A stretch of DNA of 64,000 bases, from positions 620,001-684,000 of the forward strand of contig NZ_RSAA01000035.1 in assembly GCF_003931915.1 (NCBI RefSeq). Reading direction: 5' to 3'. Source of the stretch: Saccharopolyspora rhizosphaerae. Its GTDB lineage: Bacteria; Actinomycetota; Actinomycetes; Mycobacteriales; Pseudonocardiaceae. Positions within the stretch are counted from its first letter, which is position 1, and each line of letters opens with the position of its first letter. The translations under genes were made by a program, and so were the position numbers. The notes below the pieces were generated by a model. That model made no database searches. It was given only the letters and a program-made list of their open reading frames with translations, and was not told where the DNA came from. This document shows positions 18,780 through 25,859 of the stretch, in pieces.

Positions 18780-19520
18780 TCAGCGCAGGAAGTCCGTCAG
18801 CAGGTCCCGGAGCACCTTGCGGTGGGTGAGCATCGGGGCTTGCGAATCCAGCAGCTCCAGGCGCGCTCCGCGGAAGGCGGCCGCGGTCGCCTTCGCGACC
18901 GTCGCCGGGTGCATGGGGTCGTGGGTGGCGCCGATGACCACGACCTGCGCGGTGGCTTCCGCCAGCCGGCTCGCGTCGTGCACAGGGACCTGCTCGGGCA
19001 GCTCGTGCAGGGCGTCGGAGAGCCGGGACAGGGCGTGGGCGCGCTGCTCGAGGTGATCACCGACCTCGACGCCCGCCGGGACCTCGGCGGCCAACGCCTC
19101 GTGCAGGCTCGCTCCACCGTCTTCGGCGGCGACCGCGGCGGCCAGCCGCTCGTAGGCGTGGGCTGCAGCGGGTTCGCGCGGCCGGTCGAGGGCCGCGGGC
19201 AGCAGCAGGGCGAGGCGCTGGAACCGGTCGGGGTGCTCGGCGGCGATGCGGGTCAACGCGCCCGCGCCGAGCGAGACGCCGACCGCCTGCGTCGCCTCGA
19301 CCTCGTCGGCGACGGCCAGCACGTCGGCGGCCACGGAGCCGTAGTTCCAGTAACCGTCCGGGGCGTCGGGCGCGGAGCCGTGGCCGGGCAAGGTCACCAC
19401 GACGCGGGTGCCGCGGAGCCCGGACGCGGGGATGCGGGCCTCGCCTTCGGTCGCGCCGAGACCGTGCACGACGAGCGTCACCGGGGTGCCGCTGCCGAGC
19501 ACCCGCCACCGAGCGCGCAC
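18780..19520 (-). CDS. Alpha/beta hydrolase
   Basis: A 246-residue alpha/beta-hydrolase. The oxyanion region is TLVVHGLGATEGE, the nucleophile elbow is GVSLGAGALT (Ser in G-x-S-x-G), and a late catalytic His is likely in PMLTHRKVLRDLL. A candidate acid is in VVIGATHDPMHP. GTG 19520 overlaps the stop of the DUF2516 gene by one base (TAGTG), so translation is coupled. Substrate unknown. Confidence 0.85.
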   Translation of the reverse strand: MRARWRVLGSGTPVTLVVHGLGATEGEARIPASGLRGTRVVVTLPGHGSAPDAPDGYWNYGSVAADVLAVADEVEATQAVGVSLGAGALTRIAAEHPDRFQRLALLLPAALDRPREPAAAHAYERLAAAVAAEDGGASLHEALAAEVPAGVEVGDHLEQRAHALSRLSDALHELPEQVPVHDASRLAEATAQVVVIGATHDPMHPATVAKATAAAFRGARLELLDSQAPMLTHRKVLRDLLTDFLR

Positions 19521-19822
19521 TACCAGGACCGCCCCTGGACTTCCTTCACCTTGGGGCGGACGTCGACGATGTAGACCAGCGAGGCGACCAGACCGGCGAT
19601 CCAGATGATCCCGTACGGACCCCGCGTGTCGAGGATCAGCAGGAGCGCGGCGGCACCGGTGATCCCCATCCAGGCCAGCTTGTTCAACTTGTCCGCGGCC
19701 GTGAAGGCGTCCGCGCGCTGCAGCGCGGCGTGCACGAACGCGAACACACCGACCGGGATGCACGCGATCCAGATGATCGTCAGGATCCACCAGTACAGCG
19801 GCATTCCGCTCGAGAAACCCAC
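19520..19822 (-). CDS. DUF2516 small membrane protein
   Basis: A 100-residue membrane protein with about three hydrophobic helices: WWILTIIWIACIPVGVFAFV, LAWMGITGAAALLLIL and IIWIAGLVASLVYIVD. It ends in a basic tail (VRPKVKEVQGRSW). It corresponds to M. tuberculosis Rv0476, next to hbhA (from memory). The alpha/beta hydrolase gene is translationally coupled behind it. Function unknown. Confidence 0.85.
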   Translation of the reverse strand: MGFSSGMPLYWWILTIIWIACIPVGVFAFVHAALQRADAFTAADKLNKLAWMGITGAAALLLILDTRGPYGIIWIAGLVASLVYIVDVRPKVKEVQGRSW

Positions 19823-19874
19823 GCTCCCACCTTACGTGCTCGTCATCGCGGAAGGCACCCGCCTCCGCACGCGT

Positions 19875-19908
19875 CCGGTCCCGGCACCTCGACGGGTACC
19901 GGGACCGG
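19875..19908 (-). terminator. Hairpin terminator downstream of the hbhA-like gene
   Basis: CCGGTCCCGG at 19875-19884 pairs perfectly with CCGGGACCGG at 19899-19908 (14-base loop), 15 bases beyond the hbhA-like stop. No U-tract. Confidence 0.5.
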
Positions 19909-19923
19909 TCTTGATCGCGGTGA

Positions 19924-20676
19924 TCAGCTACCGCTGGTCTTGCTGCCGCCGGTCGACTTCCGGGTGGTGGTCGTCTTGGAGGTCGTCGACTTCGCGGCCG
20001 GGGTGGTCTCGGCCGCGGCCGGCTTCGTGGTCGAGGCAGCGGGCTTCGCAGCGCTGGCCGGCTTCGTGGTGGCGGCCGGCTTGGAGGCGGTCCGCTGCTC
20101 GGAGCCGGAGCCGGAGCCGGAGCCGGAGGTGGAGGTGGAGGTGGAGGTCGAGCCGGAGGTGGAGGTGGTGGAGTTGGAGGTGGACGTCTGCGCCTTCGCG
20201 GGCTCGGACTTGGTGGTCTGCTCCTCCTTGCCGAAGGTGCGGGTGACCCTGCCCAGCACGTCGTCGGCCAGGCCGCGCACGTCACCGACCGTGTCCTCGA
20301 CCCGCTCCTGCGCGGTGCCGACCTGCTCGCGGACCCGCTTCAGCTGCGCGGAGTCCTGCAGCTTCTTGTAGGTCTCCTCGCCGTGCTGGGTGAGCTGGTC
20401 GTAGAGCTTCCGCGCCGACTCGCCGTAGGTCTCCAGCTGCTTGCGCACCTCGGACGGGTCGAGCTTGGCCTTGAACTCGTTGAAGTCCTTGGGCAGGTCG
20501 GCCTTGGCGGTCTCGGTGCGCTCGCTGAACTGCGTGCGGAACTTGTGGACGGCGTCCAACACGGCTTGCGCGGCGAGGTCACCGGCGCCGAGGGCGGCCA
20601 GCAGCGGGGTCCGAGCCTGGTCGACGCCTTCCTTGAAGGCCTTGTTGACGTCGTCGGTCTTGGGGAAAGCCGGCAT
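19924..20676 (-). CDS. hbhA: Heparin-binding hemagglutinin-like coiled-coil protein
   Basis: A 250-residue protein. Residues 1-150 are a charged helical, coiled-coil-like domain (for example DFNEFKAKLDPSEVRKQLET and YKKLQDSAQLKRVREQVG) as in mycobacterial HbhA. Residues 160-250 are a low-complexity Ser/Thr tail followed by Lys/Ala/Pro/Thr repeats (KPAATTKPASAAKPAA), comparable to the Lys-rich heparin-binding tail. No signal peptide, as is true for HbhA. Position next to DUF2516 and an HTH gene supports orthology. An adhesin role should not be assumed in a free-living actinomycete; lipid-body or envelope roles are alternatives. Confidence 0.8.
   Translation of the reverse strand: MPAFPKTDDVNKAFKEGVDQARTPLLAALGAGDLAAQAVLDAVHKFRTQFSERTETAKADLPKDFNEFKAKLDPSEVRKQLETYGESARKLYDQLTQHGEETYKKLQDSAQLKRVREQVGTAQERVEDTVGDVRGLADDVLGRVTRTFGKEEQTTKSEPAKAQTSTSNSTTSTSGSTSTSTSTSGSGSGSGSEQRTASKPAATTKPASAAKPAASTTKPAAAETTPAAKSTTSKTTTTRKSTGGSKTSGS
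20101..20186. repeat. Hexamer minisatellite inside the hbhA-like gene
   Basis: Tandem GGAGCC then GGAGGT hexamers (plus-strand reading) encode the Ser-Gly and Ser-Thr dipeptide runs of the protein tail. Copy number could vary by slippage without breaking the frame. Confidence 0.75.
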
Positions 20677-20682
20677 CGTGGT

Positions 20683-21087
20683 TCACTCCTCGGGTTGGTG
20701 GGTGTCCCCGTCCTCCGCGGCGTCCTGCTCGCGCCGGAACGAGGAGTAGATCTCCAGGAGCGCTTGCTTCTGCCGCTCGCTGAGCTCCGGGTCGGCGAGG
20801 ATCGCGTCGACCACGGGCCCGGACTCGCGGCTTTCCAGGATTCCGGCCTGCACGTAGAGCGCCTCGGCGGAAATCCGCAGCCCCTTGGCGATCTGCTGCA
20901 GGATCTCCGCGCTCGGCTTGCGCAGGCCGCGCTCCACCTGGCTCAGATACGGGTTGGACACTCCGGCGAGCTTCGCCAGCTGTCGCAACGAGATCTGCGC
21001 GTTGTTGCGTTGGGTCCGGATGTAGCTCCCGAGGTCGCTGACCGCCTGGTTCACAGCTTTGGGGACGGCCTTGTCCATGCGTTCCAT
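20683..21087 (-). CDS. XRE-family helix-turn-helix regulator
   Basis: A 134-residue regulator with one XRE HTH: ISLRQLAKLAGVSNPYLSQVERGLRKPSAEIL, at about residues 32-63. The C-terminal part (ADPELSERQKQALLEIYSSF) is a helical extension typical of the actinobacterial hbhA-linked regulator (M. tuberculosis Rv0474 from memory). ATG at 21087 has GGAGGGG seven bases upstream; longer starts add an implausible leader. It ends six bases before the hbhA-like ATG, so it is in the same operon and may regulate it. Confidence 0.9.
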   Translation of the reverse strand: MERMDKAVPKAVNQAVSDLGSYIRTQRNNAQISLRQLAKLAGVSNPYLSQVERGLRKPSAEILQQIAKGLRISAEALYVQAGILESRESGPVVDAILADPELSERQKQALLEIYSSFRREQDAAEDGDTHQPEE

Positions 21088-21178
21088 CGGGACCCCTCCG
21101 GTTCTACAACCCACCATAGCCAGGAGTGCTAGCTATTGCAAGCACTCAGCTAACACCCTGTGCCGCTCGGCGGACACC

Positions 21179-21559
21179 CTACTGAGCTGCACACATGCAG
21201 AAGGGGTGTCCTTCGGGATCGGCGTAGACGCGGAACTTCGCGTCGAGCTGGTCCGGTGGCTGCGGCAACTGCACCGCGCCGGCGGCGGTCGCCCGCTCGT
21301 GACCCTCGTCGAGGGTGGCGACCCGGACGTCGAGGTGCGCCATCTGCGGCACCTCCCGATCGGGCCACGTCGGCGCCCGGTGCTCCGGGTCGAGCTGGAA
21401 GGCCAGCGGGGCGCCGCCGGCCGGGTCGGCGAGCTCGACCCAGCTCTCCTCGGAAGCCGGCTCGTCGATCTGCCAGCCCAGCAACCTCCCGTAGAACTCG
21501 GCGAGCCGACGCGGGTCCGCGCAGTCGATCGCGTACGCCGCGAGCTTCAAAGCACTCAT
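21179..21559 (-). CDS. VOC (glyoxalase-like) family protein
   Basis: A 126-residue single-unit VOC protein: an N-terminal beta-alpha-beta-beta-beta module (AYAIDCADPRRLAEFYGRLLGW) and a second module (AHLDVRVATLDEGHERATAAG, ending RVYADPEGHPFCMC). The Asp/His/Glu positions fit metal-binding glyoxalase relatives, but the substrate is unknown. It is divergent from the CGNR regulator gene, with a palindrome between them at 21594. Confidence 0.8.
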   Translation of the reverse strand: MSALKLAAYAIDCADPRRLAEFYGRLLGWQIDEPASEESWVELADPAGGAPLAFQLDPEHRAPTWPDREVPQMAHLDVRVATLDEGHERATAAGAVQLPQPPDQLDAKFRVYADPEGHPFCMCAAQ

Positions 21560-21593
21560 CGCACTCTCTCCCCACCGGTGTCAGCGATTCGGC

Positions 21594-21604
21594 GGTTACT
21601 AACC
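21594..21604. promoter_or_regulatory. GGTTA-C-TAACC palindrome, candidate operator
   Basis: A perfect 11-base palindrome 35 bases upstream of the VOC start and 57 bases upstream of the CGNR gene. The same GGTTAC/GTAACC half-site occurs in the promoter of the second CGNR gene at 41687-41705. Function inferred from location. Confidence 0.4.
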
Positions 21605-21660
21605 ACCAAAAGGCATAATGCTGGTCACAGGGGTCGGCCGCAACCCCCTACTGGCTTACG

Positions 21661-22206
21661 ATGGTGTCTGTGAACAGCAGAGCTGTCGCTCCGGAAGTGG
21701 ACCGTGCGTCTGTGCTGGAGGCGGTCGAACTCGACTTCGACCACGACATCGAGCTAGTCCTGGCCTTCCTGAACACCTGCGACGCCGAGAAGGGCACCGA
21801 AGTCCTCGACGATCCCGGTCGCTGGCAGAGCTGGTGCACCGAACGCGGCCTGGTCGTGGTCCCCGAAGTCGAAGCGGCCCGCGAAATCCGCGACACGATG
21901 CGGTCGGCGGTGACCTACGGGATGCGCCCCTCGGGTTTGGCGAACACGACGTGGCCGGTGCAGGTGCAGCTGCGCAACGGCATCCCCTCGCTGGTCGGGG
22001 TGGATGCCCTGGGCAGCGTGCTCGTGGCCGCGGCGCGGCTGGTGCACACCGAGCACTGGGATCGGATCAAGATCTGCCCGGCCGAGGACTGCCTGTGGGC
22101 CTTCTACGACCGTTCCCGCAACAGATCGAGGACGTGGTGCTCGATGCGCGTGTGCGGGAACCGGGAGAAGGCCCGTTCATGGCGTGAGCGCCACACGACG
22201 GCGTAG
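21661..22206 (+). CDS. CGNR zinc-finger putative regulator
   Basis: A 181-residue protein of the ABATE/CGNR group. The N-terminal domain includes DHDIELVLAFLNTCDAE. The C-terminal zinc-binding region reads ICPAEDCLWAFYDRSRN then TWCSMRVCGNREKAR, with four cysteines and the signature CGNR. Such proteins are thought to bind DNA. ATG 21661 is used; GTG 21667 is possible. It is divergent from the VOC gene and may control it. Confidence 0.88.
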   Translation: MVSVNSRAVAPEVDRASVLEAVELDFDHDIELVLAFLNTCDAEKGTEVLDDPGRWQSWCTERGLVVVPEVEAAREIRDTMRSAVTYGMRPSGLANTTWPVQVQLRNGIPSLVGVDALGSVLVAAARLVHTEHWDRIKICPAEDCLWAFYDRSRNRSRTWCSMRVCGNREKARSWRERHTTA

Positions 22207-22548
22207 GCCTCTCGGGGCTCGCTGCGAGGCGGTGCCGTTGGCAGACACCCCCGGAAGGGAGAGGACAGCGGCTCCGCGGACCCGCGCGCCACTCCTGGGG
22301 CGCGCCGGTGCACGGCGTCCGGCGCGCGCCACGAAGCCGCTCTGACCCGTGGCGGTTGCCGGTTGAGGCCCGCACCGGGAACGGCGGCTCCCGCCTCGAC
22401 CACGCGGTGGTGCGAGCCGGGGCCCGCACCTGAAGCAGCGATCACCGCCGACGTCCGCCCCTCCAGCCGGTGAGGCCGGGTTCGCCCGCCGATGTCGGCG
22501 TCGCGCGTGCGCGGTGCAGGGTTGGGCTCTCCGGGGTCGGCGCTGCGG
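22207..22548. repeat. Dispersed intergenic repeat, copy 4
   Basis: No gene is seen in these 342 bases. The sequence carries GCGGTGCCGTTGGCAGAC, then GCGCCACGAAGCCGCTCTGAC, then GGCGGTTGCCGG, the same order of phrases as the copies at 2.6 and 10.5 kb. Short inverted repeats are frequent. It lies between convergent genes. Confidence 0.5.
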
Positions 22549-23808
22549 TCAGAGCAGGAGTTCTGCGATCGAGTAGATCGCGAGGCCTGCCAGGGCGCCG
22601 ACGACGGTGCCGTTGATGCGGATGAACTGCAGGTCCCGGCCGACCTGCAGCTCGATCTTGCGCGAGGTCTCCTGGGCGTCCCAGCGCTCGACGGTGTCGG
22701 TGATCAGCGTGGTCAGCTCGTCGCGGTAGTTCGACACGACGTAGGTGACCGCGCCTTCGACCCACCCGTCGACCTTGCCCTGCAGCTCGGGTTCGGTGTG
22801 CAACCGGGCACCGAGCGAGCGGAGACCGTCGCGCACGCGCACGCGGAGCTCGCTGGAGGGGTCCTCGGCGGCGTCGAGCAGCATCTTCTTCGCCGTGCCC
22901 CAGGCCGAGGAGACCAGGTTCTGCACCTCGGGGTGCTCCAGCACCTGGTGCTTGATCTGCTCGGCCTTGGCCATCGTCTTCTCGTCGTGCTGCAGGTCGT
23001 GGGCGAACTCGATGAGGAAGCGGTCCACGGCCTGGCGCATCGGGTGCTCTTGGTCGGTCCGCACCGCCCAGGCGAAGGACAGCACCTCGGCGTAGACCTT
23101 GTCGGCGAGCATCGCGTCGACGAACTTCGGTGACCACGACGGTGCGCGCTGGCTGACCACCCGCAGCACGGTCTCGTGGTTGTCGCGCACCCAGTCGTAG
23201 GCGCGGTCGCAGATCAGGTCGACGAGCTTGTGGTGCGAGCCGTCGTGGAACACCTGCCCCAGGATTCGCCCCAGCGGGGGCGCCCACTGCTGGTTGACCA
23301 GCTTGCGCACCACGCCGTGCTCGACGATCGCCTGCACGTCCTCGTCCCGGAGCACCTGCACCGCACCGCGCACGGCCGTGGCGAGCTCGGAGGTGACCCG
23401 CTCGGCGTGGTCCGCATCGTCGAGCCAGAGGCCGAGGCGGCGGCTGATGGCCGCGCTGCGCAGCTTGTCCCGCACCACGTTCTCGGCCAGGAAGTTGGTG
23501 CCCACGAAGTCACCGAGGCTGCGGCCGATGGTGTCCTTGCGGGTCGGGATGATCGCCGTGTGCGGGATCGGCAGGCCCAGCGGCCGCCGGAACAGCGCGG
23601 TCACCGCGAACCAGTCCGCCAGCGCACCGACCATGCCCGCCTCGGCGGCGGCTCGGACGTAGCCCACCCAAGCGCCCGCGCCGGCGTTCTCCTGCCAGCG
23701 CGCGAAGAAGTACACCGCCGTCGCCACCAGCAGGAACGCGGTGGCCACGGCCTTCATCCGCCGCAGGCTCCGGCGCTTTTCCGAGTCGGGAACCGATGTG
23801 GTCTGCAC
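22549..23808 (-). CDS. DUF445 family membrane-associated protein
   Basis: A 419-residue DUF445 protein. An N-terminal membrane helix (MKAVATAFLLVATAVYFFARW) is followed by the family hallmark EAGMVGALADWFAVTALFRRPLGLPIPHTAIIP. A long helical region comes next, and a C-terminal hydrophobic helix (VVGALAGLAIYSIAELLL). Likely anchored at both ends, with the helical body in the cytoplasm. GTG 23808 is chosen but lacks a clear ribosome binding site. Function unknown in all members. Confidence 0.88.
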   Translation of the reverse strand: MQTTSVPDSEKRRSLRRMKAVATAFLLVATAVYFFARWQENAGAGAWVGYVRAAAEAGMVGALADWFAVTALFRRPLGLPIPHTAIIPTRKDTIGRSLGDFVGTNFLAENVVRDKLRSAAISRRLGLWLDDADHAERVTSELATAVRGAVQVLRDEDVQAIVEHGVVRKLVNQQWAPPLGRILGQVFHDGSHHKLVDLICDRAYDWVRDNHETVLRVVSQRAPSWSPKFVDAMLADKVYAEVLSFAWAVRTDQEHPMRQAVDRFLIEFAHDLQHDEKTMAKAEQIKHQVLEHPEVQNLVSSAWGTAKKMLLDAAEDPSSELRVRVRDGLRSLGARLHTEPELQGKVDGWVEGAVTYVVSNYRDELTTLITDTVERWDAQETSRKIELQVGRDLQFIRINGTVVGALAGLAIYSIAELLL

Positions 23809-23932
23809 GCGTCGATTGTTGCAGCGTTTCCGGACACGACGGGGCGAACGCGACGACGTGACCTGCCCAACAGCGTCGCCGTCCACTCCCCGGGAGCCTC
23901 AAAACGCTGGTCACCCCCGTCGTTCGGTGTAC

Positions 23933-23947
23933 TAGGCTCCGCTGGCG
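23933..23947 (+). promoter_or_regulatory. Candidate leaderless promoter of the DapC-like gene
   Basis: TAGGCT at 23933-23938 sits eight bases before the GTG start at 23947 and no ribosome binding site lies between. This fits a -10 element feeding a leaderless transcript, common in actinobacteria. An identical TAGGCT-to-GTG arrangement occurs at 39473. Confidence 0.5.
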
Positions 23948-25116
23948 TGCGCACTCCTGCTTTGACCTCCCGCCTCCGGCCGTTCACGTCCACGATCTTC
24001 GCGGAGATCACCGAGCTGGCCCGCCGCACCGGCGCGGTCAACCTCGGCCAGGGTTTCCCCGACACGGACGGACCGGTCGGCATGCTGCGGGTCGCGCAAG
24101 AGGCCATCGCCAACGGCGTGAACCAGTACTCGCCTGGTGCGGGTGAGCCCGAGCTGCGCGCAGCGATCAGCGAGCACCGCGCCGCCCGCTACGGCATCCA
24201 GCACGACCCGGACGGTGAGGTGCTGGTCACCGTCGGCGCCACCGAGGCGCTGACCGCCACGATGCTGGCGCTGGTCGAGCAAGGTGACGAGGTCGTGCTC
24301 ATCGAGCCCTACTACGACTCGTACCCGGTCGCGATCGCCATGGCCGGTGGTGTGCGCAAGACCGTCGCGCTGCGCCAGGGACCCGACCACCGCTTCGAGC
24401 TCGACCTCGACCAGCTGCGGTCGGTCGTGGGCCCGCAGACCCGCGCGCTGGTGCTCAACTCGCCGCACAACCCGACCGGCACCGTGTTCACCGACGACGA
24501 GCTGGCCGCGATCGCCCAGGTCTGCCGGGACAACGACGTCATCGCCGTCACCGACGAGGTTTACGAGCACCTCCTGTTCGACGGTCGCCAGCACCACCCG
24601 CTGGCCGGGTTGCCCGGCATGGCCGAGCGGACGGTGTCGATCTCCAGCGTCGGCAAGAGCTTCAGCGCCACCGGCTGGAAGATCGGTTGGGTGTGCGGCC
24701 CGGTCGAGCTCATCTCGGCGGTGCGCGCGGCCAAGCAGTTCATGACCTTCGTCGGTGGCGCCCCGTTCCAGCCGGCCGTCGCGCACGCGCTGCGCAACGA
24801 GCTCCCCTGGGTGGATCAGTTGCGCACCGACCTGCAGCGCAAGCGGGACCGACTGGCCGAAGGGCTCGGCGAAGCGGGCTTCGACGTGCTCGACAGCGAA
24901 GGCACCTACTTCATCTGCACCGACGTGCGCCCGCTGGGCTTCACCGACGGCGAGGAGTTCTGCCGCGCCCTGCCCGAGCGCATCGGTGTCGCGGCCATCC
25001 CGGTGCAGGTCTTCTGCGACAACCCGGACGGCTTCAGGCACCTGGTCCGCTTCGCCTTCTGCAAGAAGGACGAGGTCCTCGACGAGGGCATCCGCCGCCT
25101 GCACAAGCTGCGGTGA
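23947..25116 (+). CDS. dapC: PLP-dependent aminotransferase, DapC-like
   Basis: A 389-residue fold-type I aminotransferase very similar to the mycobacterial N-succinyldiaminopimelate aminotransferase (Rv0858c). Motifs: NLGQGFPDTDGP near the N-terminus, VTVGATEALTATMLALVE, LNSPHNPTGTVFT, DEVYEHLLFDG and the PLP lysine in ISSVGKSFSATGWKIGW. The C-terminal Arg is in HLVRFAFCKKDEVL. It would supply lysine and meso-DAP, although related enzymes also act on methionine or kynurenine. The frame is open far upstream, but GTG 23947 is where family similarity begins and it appears leaderless. Confidence 0.88.
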   Translation: MRTPALTSRLRPFTSTIFAEITELARRTGAVNLGQGFPDTDGPVGMLRVAQEAIANGVNQYSPGAGEPELRAAISEHRAARYGIQHDPDGEVLVTVGATEALTATMLALVEQGDEVVLIEPYYDSYPVAIAMAGGVRKTVALRQGPDHRFELDLDQLRSVVGPQTRALVLNSPHNPTGTVFTDDELAAIAQVCRDNDVIAVTDEVYEHLLFDGRQHHPLAGLPGMAERTVSISSVGKSFSATGWKIGWVCGPVELISAVRAAKQFMTFVGGAPFQPAVAHALRNELPWVDQLRTDLQRKRDRLAEGLGEAGFDVLDSEGTYFICTDVRPLGFTDGEEFCRALPERIGVAAIPVQVFCDNPDGFRHLVRFAFCKKDEVLDEGIRRLHKLR

Positions 25117-25139
25117 GCCGACGAGGAACCCGTCGCTGA

Positions 25140-25830
25140 GTCCCGTCCGTGCCGACTCTCCCGGTGCAGTCCAGCACCGGGATCGCCGGGGATGCCGGAC
25201 GGTGGCAGGATTCCCGCCACCGTCCCACGCTGCGGTGAGCCGGTCCCGCCGCCTCCGCACGCTGCGTCGCCCGCGGTGCAGGCCTGCGTCGGGGGCCGCC
25301 GAGGGCCGCCGCGAGGATTGGCCGCCCGCGGACGCCGCGGTAGGAGCCGACGCGGGAACCCCGCTGATGGACCGCTGTCGTGTCGGCCGTCCCCCATGCA
25401 GTCCCGCACCGGAACCGTCCGTGACGGCCAGGGATCTGCCGTTTAGGAGACGCTGCGGCAGGCCCACCAGGCAGCTCGTCGCTTCCAACGCTGTTGAGCC
25501 GCGGCCGAGTCGGCAGCCCCAGTGCACTCCTGCACCGGGAACCGACCGGGACCGCCGAGGGCCGCGCGGCCAACTGCCGTTTGGGAACACTGCGGCAGGC
25601 CCACCAGGCAGCTCGTCGCTTCCAACGCTGTTGAGCCGCGGCCGAGTCGGCAGCCCCAGTGCACTCCTGCACCGGGAGCTCGTGGGGGTTACCACGGGCT
25701 TACACGGGAACCGCCCGCCCGCAGACGCTGCGGTTGGCCGACGCGGGGACCCCGCTGCTGAGCCACGCCGGTTCCCCCGGGTGCAGTCCCGCACCGGCAT
25801 TCGTCCGGGACCGCTGGAAGCCGGTGGAGT
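25140..25830. repeat. Decaying tandem repeat array, about 115-137-bp unit
   Basis: The gap between two convergent genes is filled with about six related units. Each is marked by a small hairpin core of the form CCGGTGCAGTCC.GCACCGG. Cores lie at about 25161, 25275 (degenerate), 25395, 25519, 25656 and 25781. Units at 25330-25430 and 25720-25815 also share a GACGC.GCGGT then GACGCGGG.ACCCCGCTG segment. There is no protein-coding sense in any frame; long open frames here are repeat artefacts. The spacing and unit length exclude CRISPR. Confidence 0.75.
25453..25677. repeat. Two identical 88-bp copies within the array
   Basis: Bases 25453-25540 and 25590-25677 appear identical over 88 bases, offset by 137 bases. 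The sequence before each copy is also similar (CTGCCGTTT then GGA). This is the most recent duplication in the array; the other units are diverged. Confidence 0.85.
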
Positions 25831-25859
25831 CTGGTGCCGCGACTCGCTGTGGGAGGCCG

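Noticed and set aside
25140..25830. CRISPR array
   Set aside because: Units are 115-137 bases with diverged sequence and no short identical repeats separated by unique spacers; no cas genes nearby.
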